This document shows, piece after piece, positions 1-6,106 of a stretch of DNA of 14,610 nt. Origin of the DNA: Acidobacteriota bacterium (lineage in GTDB: Bacteria; Acidobacteriota; Aminicenantia; Aminicenantales; Aminicenantaceae); contig JAUWSR010000056.1 in NCBI GenBank assembly GCA_030609975.1, positions 1 to 14,610 on the forward strand, in the 5' to 3' direction. The notes under the pieces were generated by a model, which saw nothing but the letters and a program-made list of their open reading frames with translations, made no database searches and had not been told where the DNA came from. Each line of letters starts with the position of its first letter. Position 1 is the first letter of the stretch. Both the position numbers and the translations under genes were made by a program.

Positions 1-366
1 AAACCGGTCGGACATCCCCGCACCACCAACAATTTTGCGCGCTTTTTAGGCCGCTGGGTTCGGGAAAAAGGCACGCTCGACCTCATGACAGCACTGTTCA
101 AGACCTCGACTCAATCGGCTCTCCACCTCGGTCTCTCAGGAAAAGGGCGGATTACATTAGGTGCAGATGCGGATATCACGATCTTTGATCCCGAAACCAT
201 TATCGACCGTGCGGATTTTGGGGAAGGCTTTGCCACCCCTCCGAGCGGTATCGAATATGTCATCGTCAACGGGATCCTCACCGTAAGCAATGAGGAAATT
301 GTGCCTGACATCCAACCCGGAAAGGTCATCCGGCGAACCTGGCGAGTTCCGGGTTATACAAAATAG
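1..366 (+). CDS. N-acyl-D-amino-acid deacylase-type amidohydrolase, C-terminal part
   Basis: The reading frame is open from base 1, so the 5' end lies outside the window; 121 residues and a stop are visible. Seen: a GHPRT motif at visible residues 4-8, a helical stretch GRWVREKGTLDL (17-28), then the typical end of the metal-dependent amidohydrolase fold, ADADITIFDP (55-64), followed by GIEYVIVNG (83-91) and a final PGKVIRR. This order (HPRT, helical segment, small C-terminal beta sandwich with ADI-x-FDP and YVIVNG) matches D-aminoacylase/N-acyl-D-amino-acid deacylases, which hydrolyse N-acyl-D-amino acids to the free D-amino acid and a carboxylate. The catalytic metal site is upstream and cannot be checked. 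An internal ATG at 85 is not the start, because homologous-looking sequence continues upstream of it. The next gene, a sulfatase on the same strand, starts 77 bases later. Other amidohydrolase subfamilies (dihydroorotase or hydantoinase-like) are less likely. Confidence 0.82.
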   Translation, partial: KPVGHPRTTNNFARFLGRWVREKGTLDLMTALFKTSTQSALHLGLSGKGRITLGADADITIFDPETIIDRADFGEGFATPPSGIEYVIVNGILTVSNEEIVPDIQPGKVIRRTWRVPGYTK

Positions 367-443
367 TAATTAATGATCCAATCATAAATTGAACAGACTC
401 CAACTGAAGATCTTCTGATTAATGCAGGAAAGGAGGGATTTCA

Positions 444-1922
444 ATGAGCAATTGCGGCTTGATCAACAGAAACAGGCTTTTTGTTTTTTTAGCGATGTTG
501 ATGATTGCGTTTGTGGGGCTTCTGCCGTCACAACAAACTCGTCCCAACATCGTACTGATCGTGGTGGACGATCTTCGCTTCGATGAGATAGGAGTAGGCG
601 GACATCCCTATTTGGAAACACCGAACATCGATCGCTTGGCTGAGGAGGGTGTGCTCTTCAGCAGCGCCTACCATGTGACACCGCTGTGTTCGCCCAATCG
701 GGCCAGTATCCTCACCGGCCAATATGTGTCACGCCACGGCATCCTGGATAACACCTCCCGCAGCCATGCCAGCCACCGCTTGGATCTATTTCCCAAAGAG
801 CTGCAAAAAGCGGGCTACACCACCGCTCACATCGGCAAATGGCACATGGGAAATGATCCTACGCCCCGGCCGGGCTATGATTACTGGGTGAGTTTTTCCG
901 GGCAGGGCAAAACCAATGACCCTGACCTCTACGAAGAGGGACGCATACATCCTGTAAAAGGTTACATCACGGATATCTTCACGGATCGCGCTGTCGGCTT
1001 TATCAAAAGATCCGGAGACAAGCCTTTTTTCCTCTATATCGCTCACAAGGCGGTTCATCCTGAAGCCATACAATTGGATGACGGCACGGTCGATCTGAGT
1101 GTCCCCCGCAATTTTATCCCGGCCGAGCGGCACAAAGGACGCTATGACGGAAAAGTTTTAAAGCGTCGTCCCAATTACGGATTTTCAGACGAGGAGGCCT
1201 TATCAAAGCCTGTTATCAAACAGGCTTTGGACATCCGGCATGAGCTTGAAAAGGACGAAGATTGGGCCAGGGAGATCGATCCCGGAATTTCCGAGAACAC
1301 GATCCGCCGGCGGGCCGAGATGATGCTGGCTGTTGATGAAGGAGTAGGGCGTATCCTCGAAACTCTCAAAGAAACCGGAGTGTTGGATAACACTTTGATC
1401 ATCTTCACCAGCGAAAACGGTTACTTCTACGGGGAACACGGTTTGACGATCGAGCGCCGCTTACCTTATGAAGAGTCTGTTAAGACACCGCTGCTGATGC
1501 GCTATCCCCAAATCATCAAACCGGGGATAAAAACAAACGGCCTGGTTGTGTCTATCGACTTGGCCCCTACTATCCTCGATGTCGCCGGTGTTGAAATTCC
1601 AAAACACATCCAAGGGACATCGCTGATGCCATTGTTAAAGGGAAAACCGGAGCAAGTGCATGATTCCATTCTGATTGAATTCTACAGCCATGAGAATCCC
1701 TTCCCCTGGACTGCAAAAATGGACTACCGCATTATACGCAAAGGCAAATATAAATACATCCGTTGGATCCGCTTCGAAGACGAAGCTGAACTCTCCGATC
1801 TAGAGTCAGATCCCTATGAGCTTAATAATCTGGTGAAAAAACCGAATATGGCGGCTGTAATCCAGAACATGAAAAATGAAATGCAGCGGCTCGTCCTCAA
1901 ATCCTTGGGGCTTCAAGATTGA
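444..1922 (+). CDS. Exported S1-family sulfatase (formylglycine-dependent)
   Basis: 492 residues, usual for bacterial arylsulfatase-like enzymes that hydrolyse sulfate esters. Seen: a hydrophobic N-terminal segment at about 11-28, read as a signal peptide or anchor without a lipobox; the first metal-binding motif VVDDLRFDE (40-48); the sulfatase signature CSPNRASILTG (82-92), in which C82 is the Cys expected to become formylglycine; GKWH (131-134); AHKAVHPE (200-207); and SENGYFYGEHGL (323-334). The last motif normally reads S-D-N-G, so one expected metal-ligand Asp is Glu here. The C-terminal part contains YKYIRW and DLESDPYELNNL, typical of the C-terminal subdomain. The ATG at 444 has a strong AAAGGAGG ribosome site at 429-436, 7 nt upstream. 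No maturase gene is in view, so activation must occur in trans. The substrate cannot be assigned. The 3' end overlaps the convergent Doc toxin gene by 26 bases. Confidence 0.93.
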   Translation: MSNCGLINRNRLFVFLAMLMIAFVGLLPSQQTRPNIVLIVVDDLRFDEIGVGGHPYLETPNIDRLAEEGVLFSSAYHVTPLCSPNRASILTGQYVSRHGILDNTSRSHASHRLDLFPKELQKAGYTTAHIGKWHMGNDPTPRPGYDYWVSFSGQGKTNDPDLYEEGRIHPVKGYITDIFTDRAVGFIKRSGDKPFFLYIAHKAVHPEAIQLDDGTVDLSVPRNFIPAERHKGRYDGKVLKRRPNYGFSDEEALSKPVIKQALDIRHELEKDEDWAREIDPGISENTIRRRAEMMLAVDEGVGRILETLKETGVLDNTLIIFTSENGYFYGEHGLTIERRLPYEESVKTPLLMRYPQIIKPGIKTNGLVVSIDLAPTILDVAGVEIPKHIQGTSLMPLLKGKPEQVHDSILIEFYSHENPFPWTAKMDYRIIRKGKYKYIRWIRFEDEAELSDLESDPYELNNLVKKPNMAAVIQNMKNEMQRLVLKSLGLQD

Positions 1923-2334
1923 GGCTGATCACGTGTTTTTTTAGAAACTTTTCAATGGCCTTCAATACCTCATTCTTAAATTGTGGAGGGGATTGAGCCA
2001 CCCAGACAGTCATGTTATAGAGTTCCTGAGAATCTGCCTGAATCCATTTCTTGTTTTTGTATAGGAATACAAAGAGAGTCGTCATTGCGATTCTTTTGTT
2101 GCCATTTTGAAAAGGGTGATTTTTGATCATTAAATAGAAAAGTATACCTGCCTTTGAAATGAGGCCAGAATAAAGGGACTTTTTGGAGAAACTTTGAAAG
2201 GGAGTGGCGAGGCAGCTTTCCAGGATATTAGGAAAGCGAGTAGCAACGTCGGGAATAGGTTCATTATATGCCAGCATTTCTTGAGCCAATTTAAACGCGA
2301 TATATTCAACCTCACCGACGGTGATTATCCGCAT
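1897..2334 (-). CDS. doc: Doc/Fic-fold toxin (death-on-curing family)
   Basis: 145 residues, slightly longer than phage P1 Doc. The core motif HPFQNGNKR at 73-81 fits the Doc variant of the Fic motif (H-x-F-x-D/N-A/G-N-K-R), with Lys where Fic AMP-transferases have Gly; in the known Doc enzyme this change gives a kinase that phosphorylates elongation factor Tu. Around it are helices typical of the fold: VEYIAFKLAQEML (9-21), a GLISKAGILFYLMIKN helix (57-72) and LFVFLYKNKKW (87-97). The start codon ATG (2334-2332) overlaps by one base the TAA stop of the upstream HTH antitoxin (TAATG), a standard translational coupling. The gene therefore forms an operon with that antitoxin, read from the promoter at 2665-2693. 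Its last 26 bases overlap the convergent sulfatase end. Target and activity are inferred from the family. Confidence 0.9.
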   Translation of the reverse strand: MRIITVGEVEYIAFKLAQEMLAYNEPIPDVATRFPNILESCLATPFQSFSKKSLYSGLISKAGILFYLMIKNHPFQNGNKRIAMTTLFVFLYKNKKWIQADSQELYNMTVWVAQSPPQFKNEVLKAIEKFLKKHVISLNLEAPRI

Positions 2335-2591
2335 TATTCTTCACCCAATTGCTTCAGGACTTCACCATAATCCTGAATGGTTTTCCGGACAGCTCTGTTA
2401 ATTTCCTCTTTCCCTTTATCGCTTAACTCTTTCCCTAAAATTCCTGAAATATATTTCTTTGGGACAGCATAGTTTCTTCCTATCCTGACAGCTTCGATTT
2501 CGCCCTTTTTAACTTTTTTATAAACTGCAATACGCGACAACCCCAGGATTTCAGCCAATTGTGGGATAGTGATGTATTCTTTCTCTTTCAT
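2334..2591 (-). CDS. Excisionase-type HTH antitoxin paired with Doc
   Basis: 85 residues from the chosen start. Seen: an N-terminal helix-turn-helix of the HTH_17/excisionase (MerR-like) type, ITIPQLAEILGLSRIAVYKK (about 6-25), then a wing-like IGRNYAVPKKYI, and a charged C-terminal helix ending DYGEVLKQLGEE. Such tails in antitoxins bind and block the toxin. The frame is open up to 2735, but the upstream start would lie before the predicted promoter (TTGACA at 2688-2693 on this strand). Two starts remain: ATG at 2591, preceded by a GAGAGAAG-like site, and ATG at 2621 with a poorer one. I chose 2591 because the conserved domain begins immediately after it; 2621 would add ten residues. The protein probably binds the four ATGTTAA heptamers upstream and represses its own operon. 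Function is inferred from position and domain architecture. Confidence 0.82.
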   Translation of the reverse strand: MKEKEYITIPQLAEILGLSRIAVYKKVKKGEIEAVRIGRNYAVPKKYISGILGKELSDKGKEEINRAVRKTIQDYGEVLKQLGEE

Positions 2592-2622
2592 TTGCTTCTC
2601 TCGCTTGTCTGTTATATTCATA

Positions 2623-2693
2623 ATGTTAATACGTTTCTTTAGATTAACATATGTTAACCTATGTATATTAGTTAACATGTGCCTGGTTGTCAA
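2623..2693 (-). promoter_or_regulatory. Promoter and four-heptamer operator of the HTH-Doc operon
   Basis: On the minus strand a perfect -35 box TTGACA (2693-2688) is followed after 17 bases by TAATAT (2670-2665), 4 of 6 to the -10 consensus; transcription would start near 2658. The heptamer ATGTTAA occurs at 2623-2629 and 2651-2657, and its complement TTAACAT at 2644-2650 and 2672-2678. The two central copies form the 14-bp palindrome TTAACATATGTTAA (2644-2657). The outer copies lie exactly 21 bases (centre to centre) from the nearest inner copy, so the array is symmetric about 2650.5. One heptamer sits between -35 and -10, the others downstream of the start, as expected for autorepression by the antitoxin. 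Confidence 0.7.
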
Positions 2694-2748
2694 GTTAAAA
2701 TGTAGGACTGTCAGGGATAATGTCCCTTCAAGCATCGTTAGAGGATGA

Positions 2749-2997
2749 TACTGTCTTGGGGGTCAGTTCGGAATCGAGTGGGGCCTCTATTTCGATGCGC
2801 GCACCGGGTTGCTTCGGAAAATGAAACAGCCTTTCTTCCGCATGCTCAATAATGAGATCAGCCGAGGACCGGATGCCTGGACTTATTATTATGATTATCG
2901 ATCTATAGAAAATATAGAAGTTCCGCACCTATGGCTTCAGGTTACGGATGACCATGTGCACGTATTCGTGGTAAAGTTAGTTGTTCTTAATAACTAG
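2749..2997 (+). pseudogene. C-terminal remnant of a secreted protein (LolA-like, tentative)
   Basis: An open stretch of 82 codons follows an in-frame TGA at 2746-2748. It reads as folded protein: FGIEWGLYFDARTGLLRKMK early on and AWTYYYDYRSIENIEVPHLW later, then DDHVHVFVVKLVVLNN before the stop. The pattern Y-F-D-x-x-T-G-L-L, then D-Y-R-x-x-x-x-I-x-V-P, resembles the C-terminal half of LolA-like outer-membrane lipoprotein-sorting or DUF4292-type beta-sheet proteins. No start codon or ribosome site precedes the homologous-looking start; the first ATG is at 2809, inside it. The N-terminal part seems to have been lost, and the break lies close to the Doc operon promoter. The family assignment is weak; the impression of a gene stump is stronger. 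Confidence 0.45.
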
Positions 2998-3015
2998 AAT
3001 AAACATAAGAGGAGA

Positions 3016-4179
3016 ATGGAACCAGGAATGTCAGGTGGCATGAAACAAGAAAGGCTTCTTTCTCTGGATGCTCTGCGCGGTTTGATCATGGTACTGATGG
3101 TGGTTGATCACGCCAGTTACTTCATTGCTAGGGTACATCCCGCAGAGTATTGGGGGCGGCCCCTACCTCAATATGCAGATGCCTTTTCTTTTCTGACTCG
3201 GTTCATCTCCCATCCTTGTGCTCCCGGTTTTTTCTTTCTAATGGGCACAGGTATGATCCTTTTTGCCGCCTCCCGCCGGGAGTCGGGCTGGTCGGAAAGA
3301 AAGATTGTGCGATTCTTTCTTGTGCGGGGATTGTTGCTTATAGGGATTGAGCTGTTCTTTGTGAACATAGCTTGGCTGCTAGGAATAATCAGCAGCAAAT
3401 CTGAATTTCAATCGATGGGTCCTGGCGGGGGTGGGGATGTCCGCCTCGTATTTTTAGTGCTTTCGGCCTTGGGTTTTTCCATGATCTTTTCCTCACTGCT
3501 GTTGCGAGCAGGTCCATTGATCTTAATATCCCTCGGTGCTGCCGCCACCCTTTTGACACAACTCTTGATTCCTGGGCCGGAGAATGTCGATGTCTTCTAT
3601 AGTGCCTGGCAGCGCCTGATATTGATCCCTGGCCAGACCGGCGTCATGTCGGTTATGTATTCCATCCTTCCCTGGTTGGGAATATGCTGCCTGGGGATGG
3701 GATTTGGAAAGTTTCTGCTTAAAGACCGCCGCAAAGTCTTCCATTATGCGTTTTCTACAGGCCTTGTTTTTGTGGCGCTTTTTATAGTTTTGCGAAGTCT
3801 GGGCGGTTTTGGCAATATCCACATTCCCGAAGCTGGATGGATCGGATTCCTGAATCTAAACAAATATCCGCCTAGCTTGTCTTTTGTTTTACTTATGTTG
3901 GGCCTTAATCTGCTGATTTTGGCTGTGTTTGAAAAGCTAGGTACAGGTTTAAAAAAATGGGGGAAGCCGCTGCTCATATTCGGTAGCACTGCCTTCTTTT
4001 TCTATGTCCTGCATATGTATCTGTTTGCTGCTTTAAGTTTTGCTTTTCCTTATGGAACTAATCTGCCCCTAATATATCCCGTTTGGCTGCTCATGCTGTT
4101 TTTCCTATATCCCCTCTGTCTTTGGTACGGGAGGTTTAAAAGGCGTACCCAACCTGAATCAATCTGGAGATTCTTTTAA
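3016..4179 (+). CDS. Multi-pass membrane acyltransferase-like protein (HGSNAT/DUF1624 family)
   Basis: 387 residues. Seen: SLDALRGLIMVLMVVDHASY (16-35), the family hallmark D-A-L-R-G followed by D-H at 31-32; HPCAPGFFFLMGTG (66-79) at the start of the next membrane helix; then about eight further hydrophobic helices to residue ~375. This is the pattern of bacterial relatives of heparan-alpha-glucosaminide N-acetyltransferase, DUF1624/YeiB-like inner-membrane proteins thought to move acyl groups across the membrane. The substrate is unknown. Start choice is uncertain: AAGAGGAG (3007-3014) lies only 1 nt before ATG 3016 and 13 nt before ATG 3028; ATG 3040 is also possible, and MKQERLLSLDALRG would be a typical family N-terminus. 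The longest form is given. The gene ends 10 bases from the convergent MazF-like toxin and lies between two toxin-antitoxin pairs. Confidence 0.87.
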   Translation: MEPGMSGGMKQERLLSLDALRGLIMVLMVVDHASYFIARVHPAEYWGRPLPQYADAFSFLTRFISHPCAPGFFFLMGTGMILFAASRRESGWSERKIVRFFLVRGLLLIGIELFFVNIAWLLGIISSKSEFQSMGPGGGGDVRLVFLVLSALGFSMIFSSLLLRAGPLILISLGAAATLLTQLLIPGPENVDVFYSAWQRLILIPGQTGVMSVMYSILPWLGICCLGMGFGKFLLKDRRKVFHYAFSTGLVFVALFIVLRSLGGFGNIHIPEAGWIGFLNLNKYPPSLSFVLLMLGLNLLILAVFEKLGTGLKKWGKPLLIFGSTAFFFYVLHMYLFAALSFAFPYGTNLPLIYPVWLLMLFFLYPLCLWYGRFKRRTQPESIWRFF

Positions 4180-4189
4180 GTACTTCTTT

Positions 4190-4552
4190 TTATTTCCTTG
4201 GATCCGGCAAGGGCTCAACGAGCAGTTTTATCCCGGCTAATACCTCTTGGAGCGATTCGGTGGAAAGGGAACCGATTTTTTGCTGTAGGTCGGATTTGTT
4301 AACAGTGGCAATCTGGGAAATATTGACCACACTTTTTTTATTGAGATTTGCCTCACCTTTATTAAGGATGACATTCCCCGGCGCCTGTCCTCGTTTGAGA
4401 TTTGTGGTTAAAGCACATACAACCACTGTGCCGATACGGCTGGCGTTAAACACATTATTCTGGATGACTACATGAGGATGACGGTATCCGGGCTCTGATC
4501 CCTTGGGCGGCTTCAGTTCGATCCAATAGATATCACCCTGATTGATCGTCAT
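4190..4552 (-). CDS. MazF/PemK-family toxin (endoribonuclease)
   Basis: 120 residues, the usual length. Seen: INQGDIYWIELKPPKGSEPG (3-22), containing the G-D-I-Y-W and P-x-x-G-S-E motifs; YRHPHVVIQNNVFN (23-36), with R24 in the place of the family's conserved Arg before the V-V strand; and TVVVCALTTNLKR (42-54), with the conserved Thr-Thr. These are hallmarks of MazF/PemK toxins, which cut mRNA at short specific sequences. The open frame continues upstream to 4657, but that part is the antitoxin gene in another frame. ATG 4552 has AAAAGGA just upstream and starts the conserved fold at residue 6. The start lies 20 bases inside the end of the antitoxin gene, indicating coupled translation. The gene converges on the acyltransferase-like gene with a 10-base gap. 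Confidence 0.93.
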   Translation of the reverse strand: MTINQGDIYWIELKPPKGSEPGYRHPHVVIQNNVFNASRIGTVVVCALTTNLKRGQAPGNVILNKGEANLNKKSVVNISQIATVNKSDLQQKIGSLSTESLQEVLAGIKLLVEPLPDPRK

Positions 4553-4796
4553 CGTCCTTTTCCAGGATATTCTTTGTGTAGTATTCCACACTTTTTTTGA
4601 GGTGGAGCTTTTCTTCTGAGGATGGTTCTTCAGTGTATGCCTTGTTGAGGGCATCAAGCATTTCTTGGGCTCGAAATTTGTCTAAATATTCCTTTACAGC
4701 GATACAGAAAACCTGGCTTCTTGAATAATTGTTCTTGCGGGCAATCTCGTTGACTTCTCTAAAAAGGTCGTCAGGTATGGAAATCGCAGTTTTCAT
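4533..4796 (-). CDS. Ribbon-helix-helix antitoxin paired with the MazF-like toxin
   Basis: 87 residues from ATG 4796. Seen: KTAISIPDDLFREVNEIARK (2-21), a beta strand followed by helix A of a ribbon-helix-helix fold, then YSRSQVFCIAVKEYLDKF, the second helix, and a long acidic C-terminal tail ending KDDDDQSG that would bind the toxin. The order antitoxin then toxin with a 20-base overlap is standard for mazEF/pemIK operons. An in-frame ATG at 4820 would add eight residues, but it lies within the probable promoter and has no ribosome site. ATG 4796 also lacks a clear one, so the transcript may be nearly leaderless. The dimer should bind the palindrome just upstream (4801-4813) and repress the operon. 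Confidence 0.87.
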   Translation of the reverse strand: MKTAISIPDDLFREVNEIARKNNYSRSQVFCIAVKEYLDKFRAQEMLDALNKAYTEEPSSEEKLHLKKSVEYYTKNILEKDDDDQSG

Positions 4797-4800
4797 ACTT

Positions 4801-4831
4801 ATAGTATTACTATGAATCATAATAAAGTCAA
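4801..4831 (-). promoter_or_regulatory. Probable operator and promoter of the RHH-MazF operon
   Basis: A perfect inverted repeat ATAGTA-T-TACTAT occupies 4801-4813, five bases before the antitoxin start codon. On the minus strand TTGACT (4831-4826) can serve as -35; the -10 would fall in the palindrome (TACTAT with a 19-base spacer or AATACT with 17), neither strong. Overlap of a palindrome with the -10 region fits autorepression by the ribbon-helix-helix antitoxin. The operator is better supported than the exact promoter. Confidence 0.5.
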
Positions 4832-4870
4832 TACCTTATTTCATTCCCGTGTCTTAGGACAGCACTCTCA

Positions 4871-4896
4871 GCATATCTTGTTATAAAACGATATGC
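4871..4896. repeat. Inverted repeat between divergent genes
   Basis: GCATATC (4871-4877) and GATATGC (4890-4896) are exact inverted repeats; inside them GTT (4880-4882) and AAC (4887-4889) can also pair, giving a 10-bp stem with a 2-base bulge. It lies between the divergent RHH-MazF operon and the methyltransferase gene. It may be a regulator site for the latter. No clear promoter could be placed beside it and there is no T-run to suggest a terminator. Confidence 0.4.
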
Positions 4897-4979
4897 GGAC
4901 ATAAGAAAAGACGTAGATTTAATCTCTGTTGTCTCAACCTTTTTTGGGAAAAAGCGTATGTAAAAATGGAGTAACTAAA

Positions 4980-5660
4980 ATGAGCCTGGATGCAAGAGTT
5001 GTCCTCAGAGTGATTATGGGATTTATCTTCATGAGTGCTCTTCTGTTTATTCCTGCCGGCACGATCAGTTGGACGGAGGCATGGATTTACCTCGTGATCC
5101 AGTTTGGTTCTTCGATATCATTTTGGTTGTGGCTGCGGAAGAACAACCCGGAGCTGCTCAAAGATAGACTGGCCCTTGTGAAAAAAAAGCAAAAAAACTG
5201 GGACAAGGTTCTTATGTGGAGTATGACTCCGTTCTTTATCGCTTTGCTCATCATTCCGGGCTTGGACGCTGTCCGTTATCAATGGTCATTCATTTCAGGC
5301 GAAGTGAAAATGATCGCTTACATTGTTATTTTTATCTCCTTGATATCGTTTTTTATCGTGATGCGGGAAAATACCTTTCTCTCTAGAGTAGTGGAGATTC
5401 AAGAGGATAAAGGACATCACGTTATAACGACCGGTCCCTATCGATATATCCGCCATCCGATGTATGTCGCAGTTATTGCCCTCTTCTTTGCCCTTCCGGT
5501 GGCGTTGGGTTCCTTATACGGACTTATCCCTGCATTTTTCGTGGCTGCTGCCATAATATTTCGTACCTACCTTGAGGATAAAACGCTTCATAAAGAGCTT
5601 CCTGGTTACCTAGAATATGCTCAAAGAACAAAATACCGGCTCCTGCCGGGCATCTGGTAG
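4980..5660 (+). CDS. Isoprenylcysteine carboxyl methyltransferase-like membrane protein
   Basis: 226 residues. Seen: about five membrane helices (roughly 8-27, 34-52, 82-94, 111-128 and 164-195); the signature GPYRYIRHPMY (152-162); and a C-terminal cytosolic segment EDKTLHKELPGYLEYAQRTK (199-218). These are shared by the ICMT/phospholipid methyltransferase superfamily, in which the His-Pro motif and the Glu of the last segment help bind S-adenosylmethionine. Bacterial members have mostly unknown lipid or small-molecule substrates. The frame is open from a TTG at 4929, but ATG 4980 has GGAG at 4968-4971 with an 8-nt spacing and begins the first hydrophobic helix at a normal distance, so it is preferred. 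The gene ends 75 bases before the PadR gene. The substrate cannot be predicted. Confidence 0.88.
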   Translation: MSLDARVVLRVIMGFIFMSALLFIPAGTISWTEAWIYLVIQFGSSISFWLWLRKNNPELLKDRLALVKKKQKNWDKVLMWSMTPFFIALLIIPGLDAVRYQWSFISGEVKMIAYIVIFISLISFFIVMRENTFLSRVVEIQEDKGHHVITTGPYRYIRHPMYVAVIALFFALPVALGSLYGLIPAFFVAAAIIFRTYLEDKTLHKELPGYLEYAQRTKYRLLPGIW

Positions 5661-5675
5661 TTTCTTCCCTGTAAC

Positions 5676-5723
5676 TTGACATACCTAGAATATCGAGGTA
5701 TAATGCCTAGAGAATCTAGGTAT
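5676..5723 (+). promoter_or_regulatory. Consensus promoter with two PadR operators
   Basis: TTGACA (5676-5681), a 17-base spacer, and TATAAT (5699-5704) give a perfect sigma70-type consensus. Two 21-bp near-palindromes overlay it. Site 1 is 5681-5701, halves ATACCTAGA and TCGAGGTAT with ATA between (one mismatch to symmetry). Site 2 is 5703-5723, halves ATGCCTAGA and TCTAGGTAT with GAA between (one mismatch). Centres are 22 bases apart, about two helical turns. Site 1 covers the spacer and half of -10, site 2 the start point near 5711. The PadR encoded just downstream is the obvious ligand. Confidence 0.82.
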
Positions 5724-5735
5724 GAGAGGTCAAAA

Positions 5736-6074
5736 ATGATTTCCAAATCCCTGGCTGCGGCATCCACAAAGCCTGTGATCCTGTCCATTCTGGCAGGAGG
5801 TGAGATCTATGGGTATCAGATCATCCACAATATGATCGAGATCTCGGGTGGAACTCTGGAGTGGTCTGAAGGCACGATCTATCCGGTCCTTCACCGCCTT
5901 GAGAAAGAGAGACTTATCCGCTCACAATGGAAGATCTCGGAAAACGGCCGCCGCCGCAAGTATTACCGCCTGACTGAGCTGGGACAACAAGAGCTCGAGA
6001 AAGAACGGAAACAATGGATGAGCGTCAACGCCGTGCTCTCCAAGCTCTGGGAACCTCTCGCTTCCTATGATTGA
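5736..6074 (+). CDS. PadR-family transcriptional regulator (module 1)
   Basis: 112 residues, the size of short PadR proteins: a winged helix plus one dimerisation helix. Seen: STKPVILSILAGGEIYGYQI (10-29), the first helix with the typical G-x-x-Y-G-Y; EGTIYPVLHRLEKERLI (45-61), the recognition helix with the family's G-T-I-Y-P-x-L-x-R-L-E; GRRRKYYRLTELG (70-82), the wing; and a final C-terminal helix. ATG 5736 has GAGAGG at 5724-5729, 6 nt upstream. The open frame upstream runs into the promoter and is not coding. The protein should bind as a dimer to the two operators at 5681-5723 and repress its own operon. The permease gene follows with 32 bases between stop and start. This gene order is common for duplicated orphan permeases of Acidobacteriota. 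Confidence 0.93.
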   Translation: MISKSLAAASTKPVILSILAGGEIYGYQIIHNMIEISGGTLEWSEGTIYPVLHRLEKERLIRSQWKISENGRRRKYYRLTELGQQELEKERKQWMSVNAVLSKLWEPLASYD

Positions 6075-6106
6075 AAGCAGCGAAAGAAAAAATAGAGGAT
6101 AAGATA

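Noticed and set aside
406..415. Palindrome GAAGATCTTC before the sulfatase gene
   Set aside because: Ten bases, single copy, no promoter elements placed beside it; expected by chance.
2334..2735. 133-residue form of the HTH antitoxin starting at 2735
   Set aside because: That start lies upstream of the TTGACA/TAATAT promoter, and the extra residues cover the operator heptamers; the conserved domain begins after the ATG at 2591.
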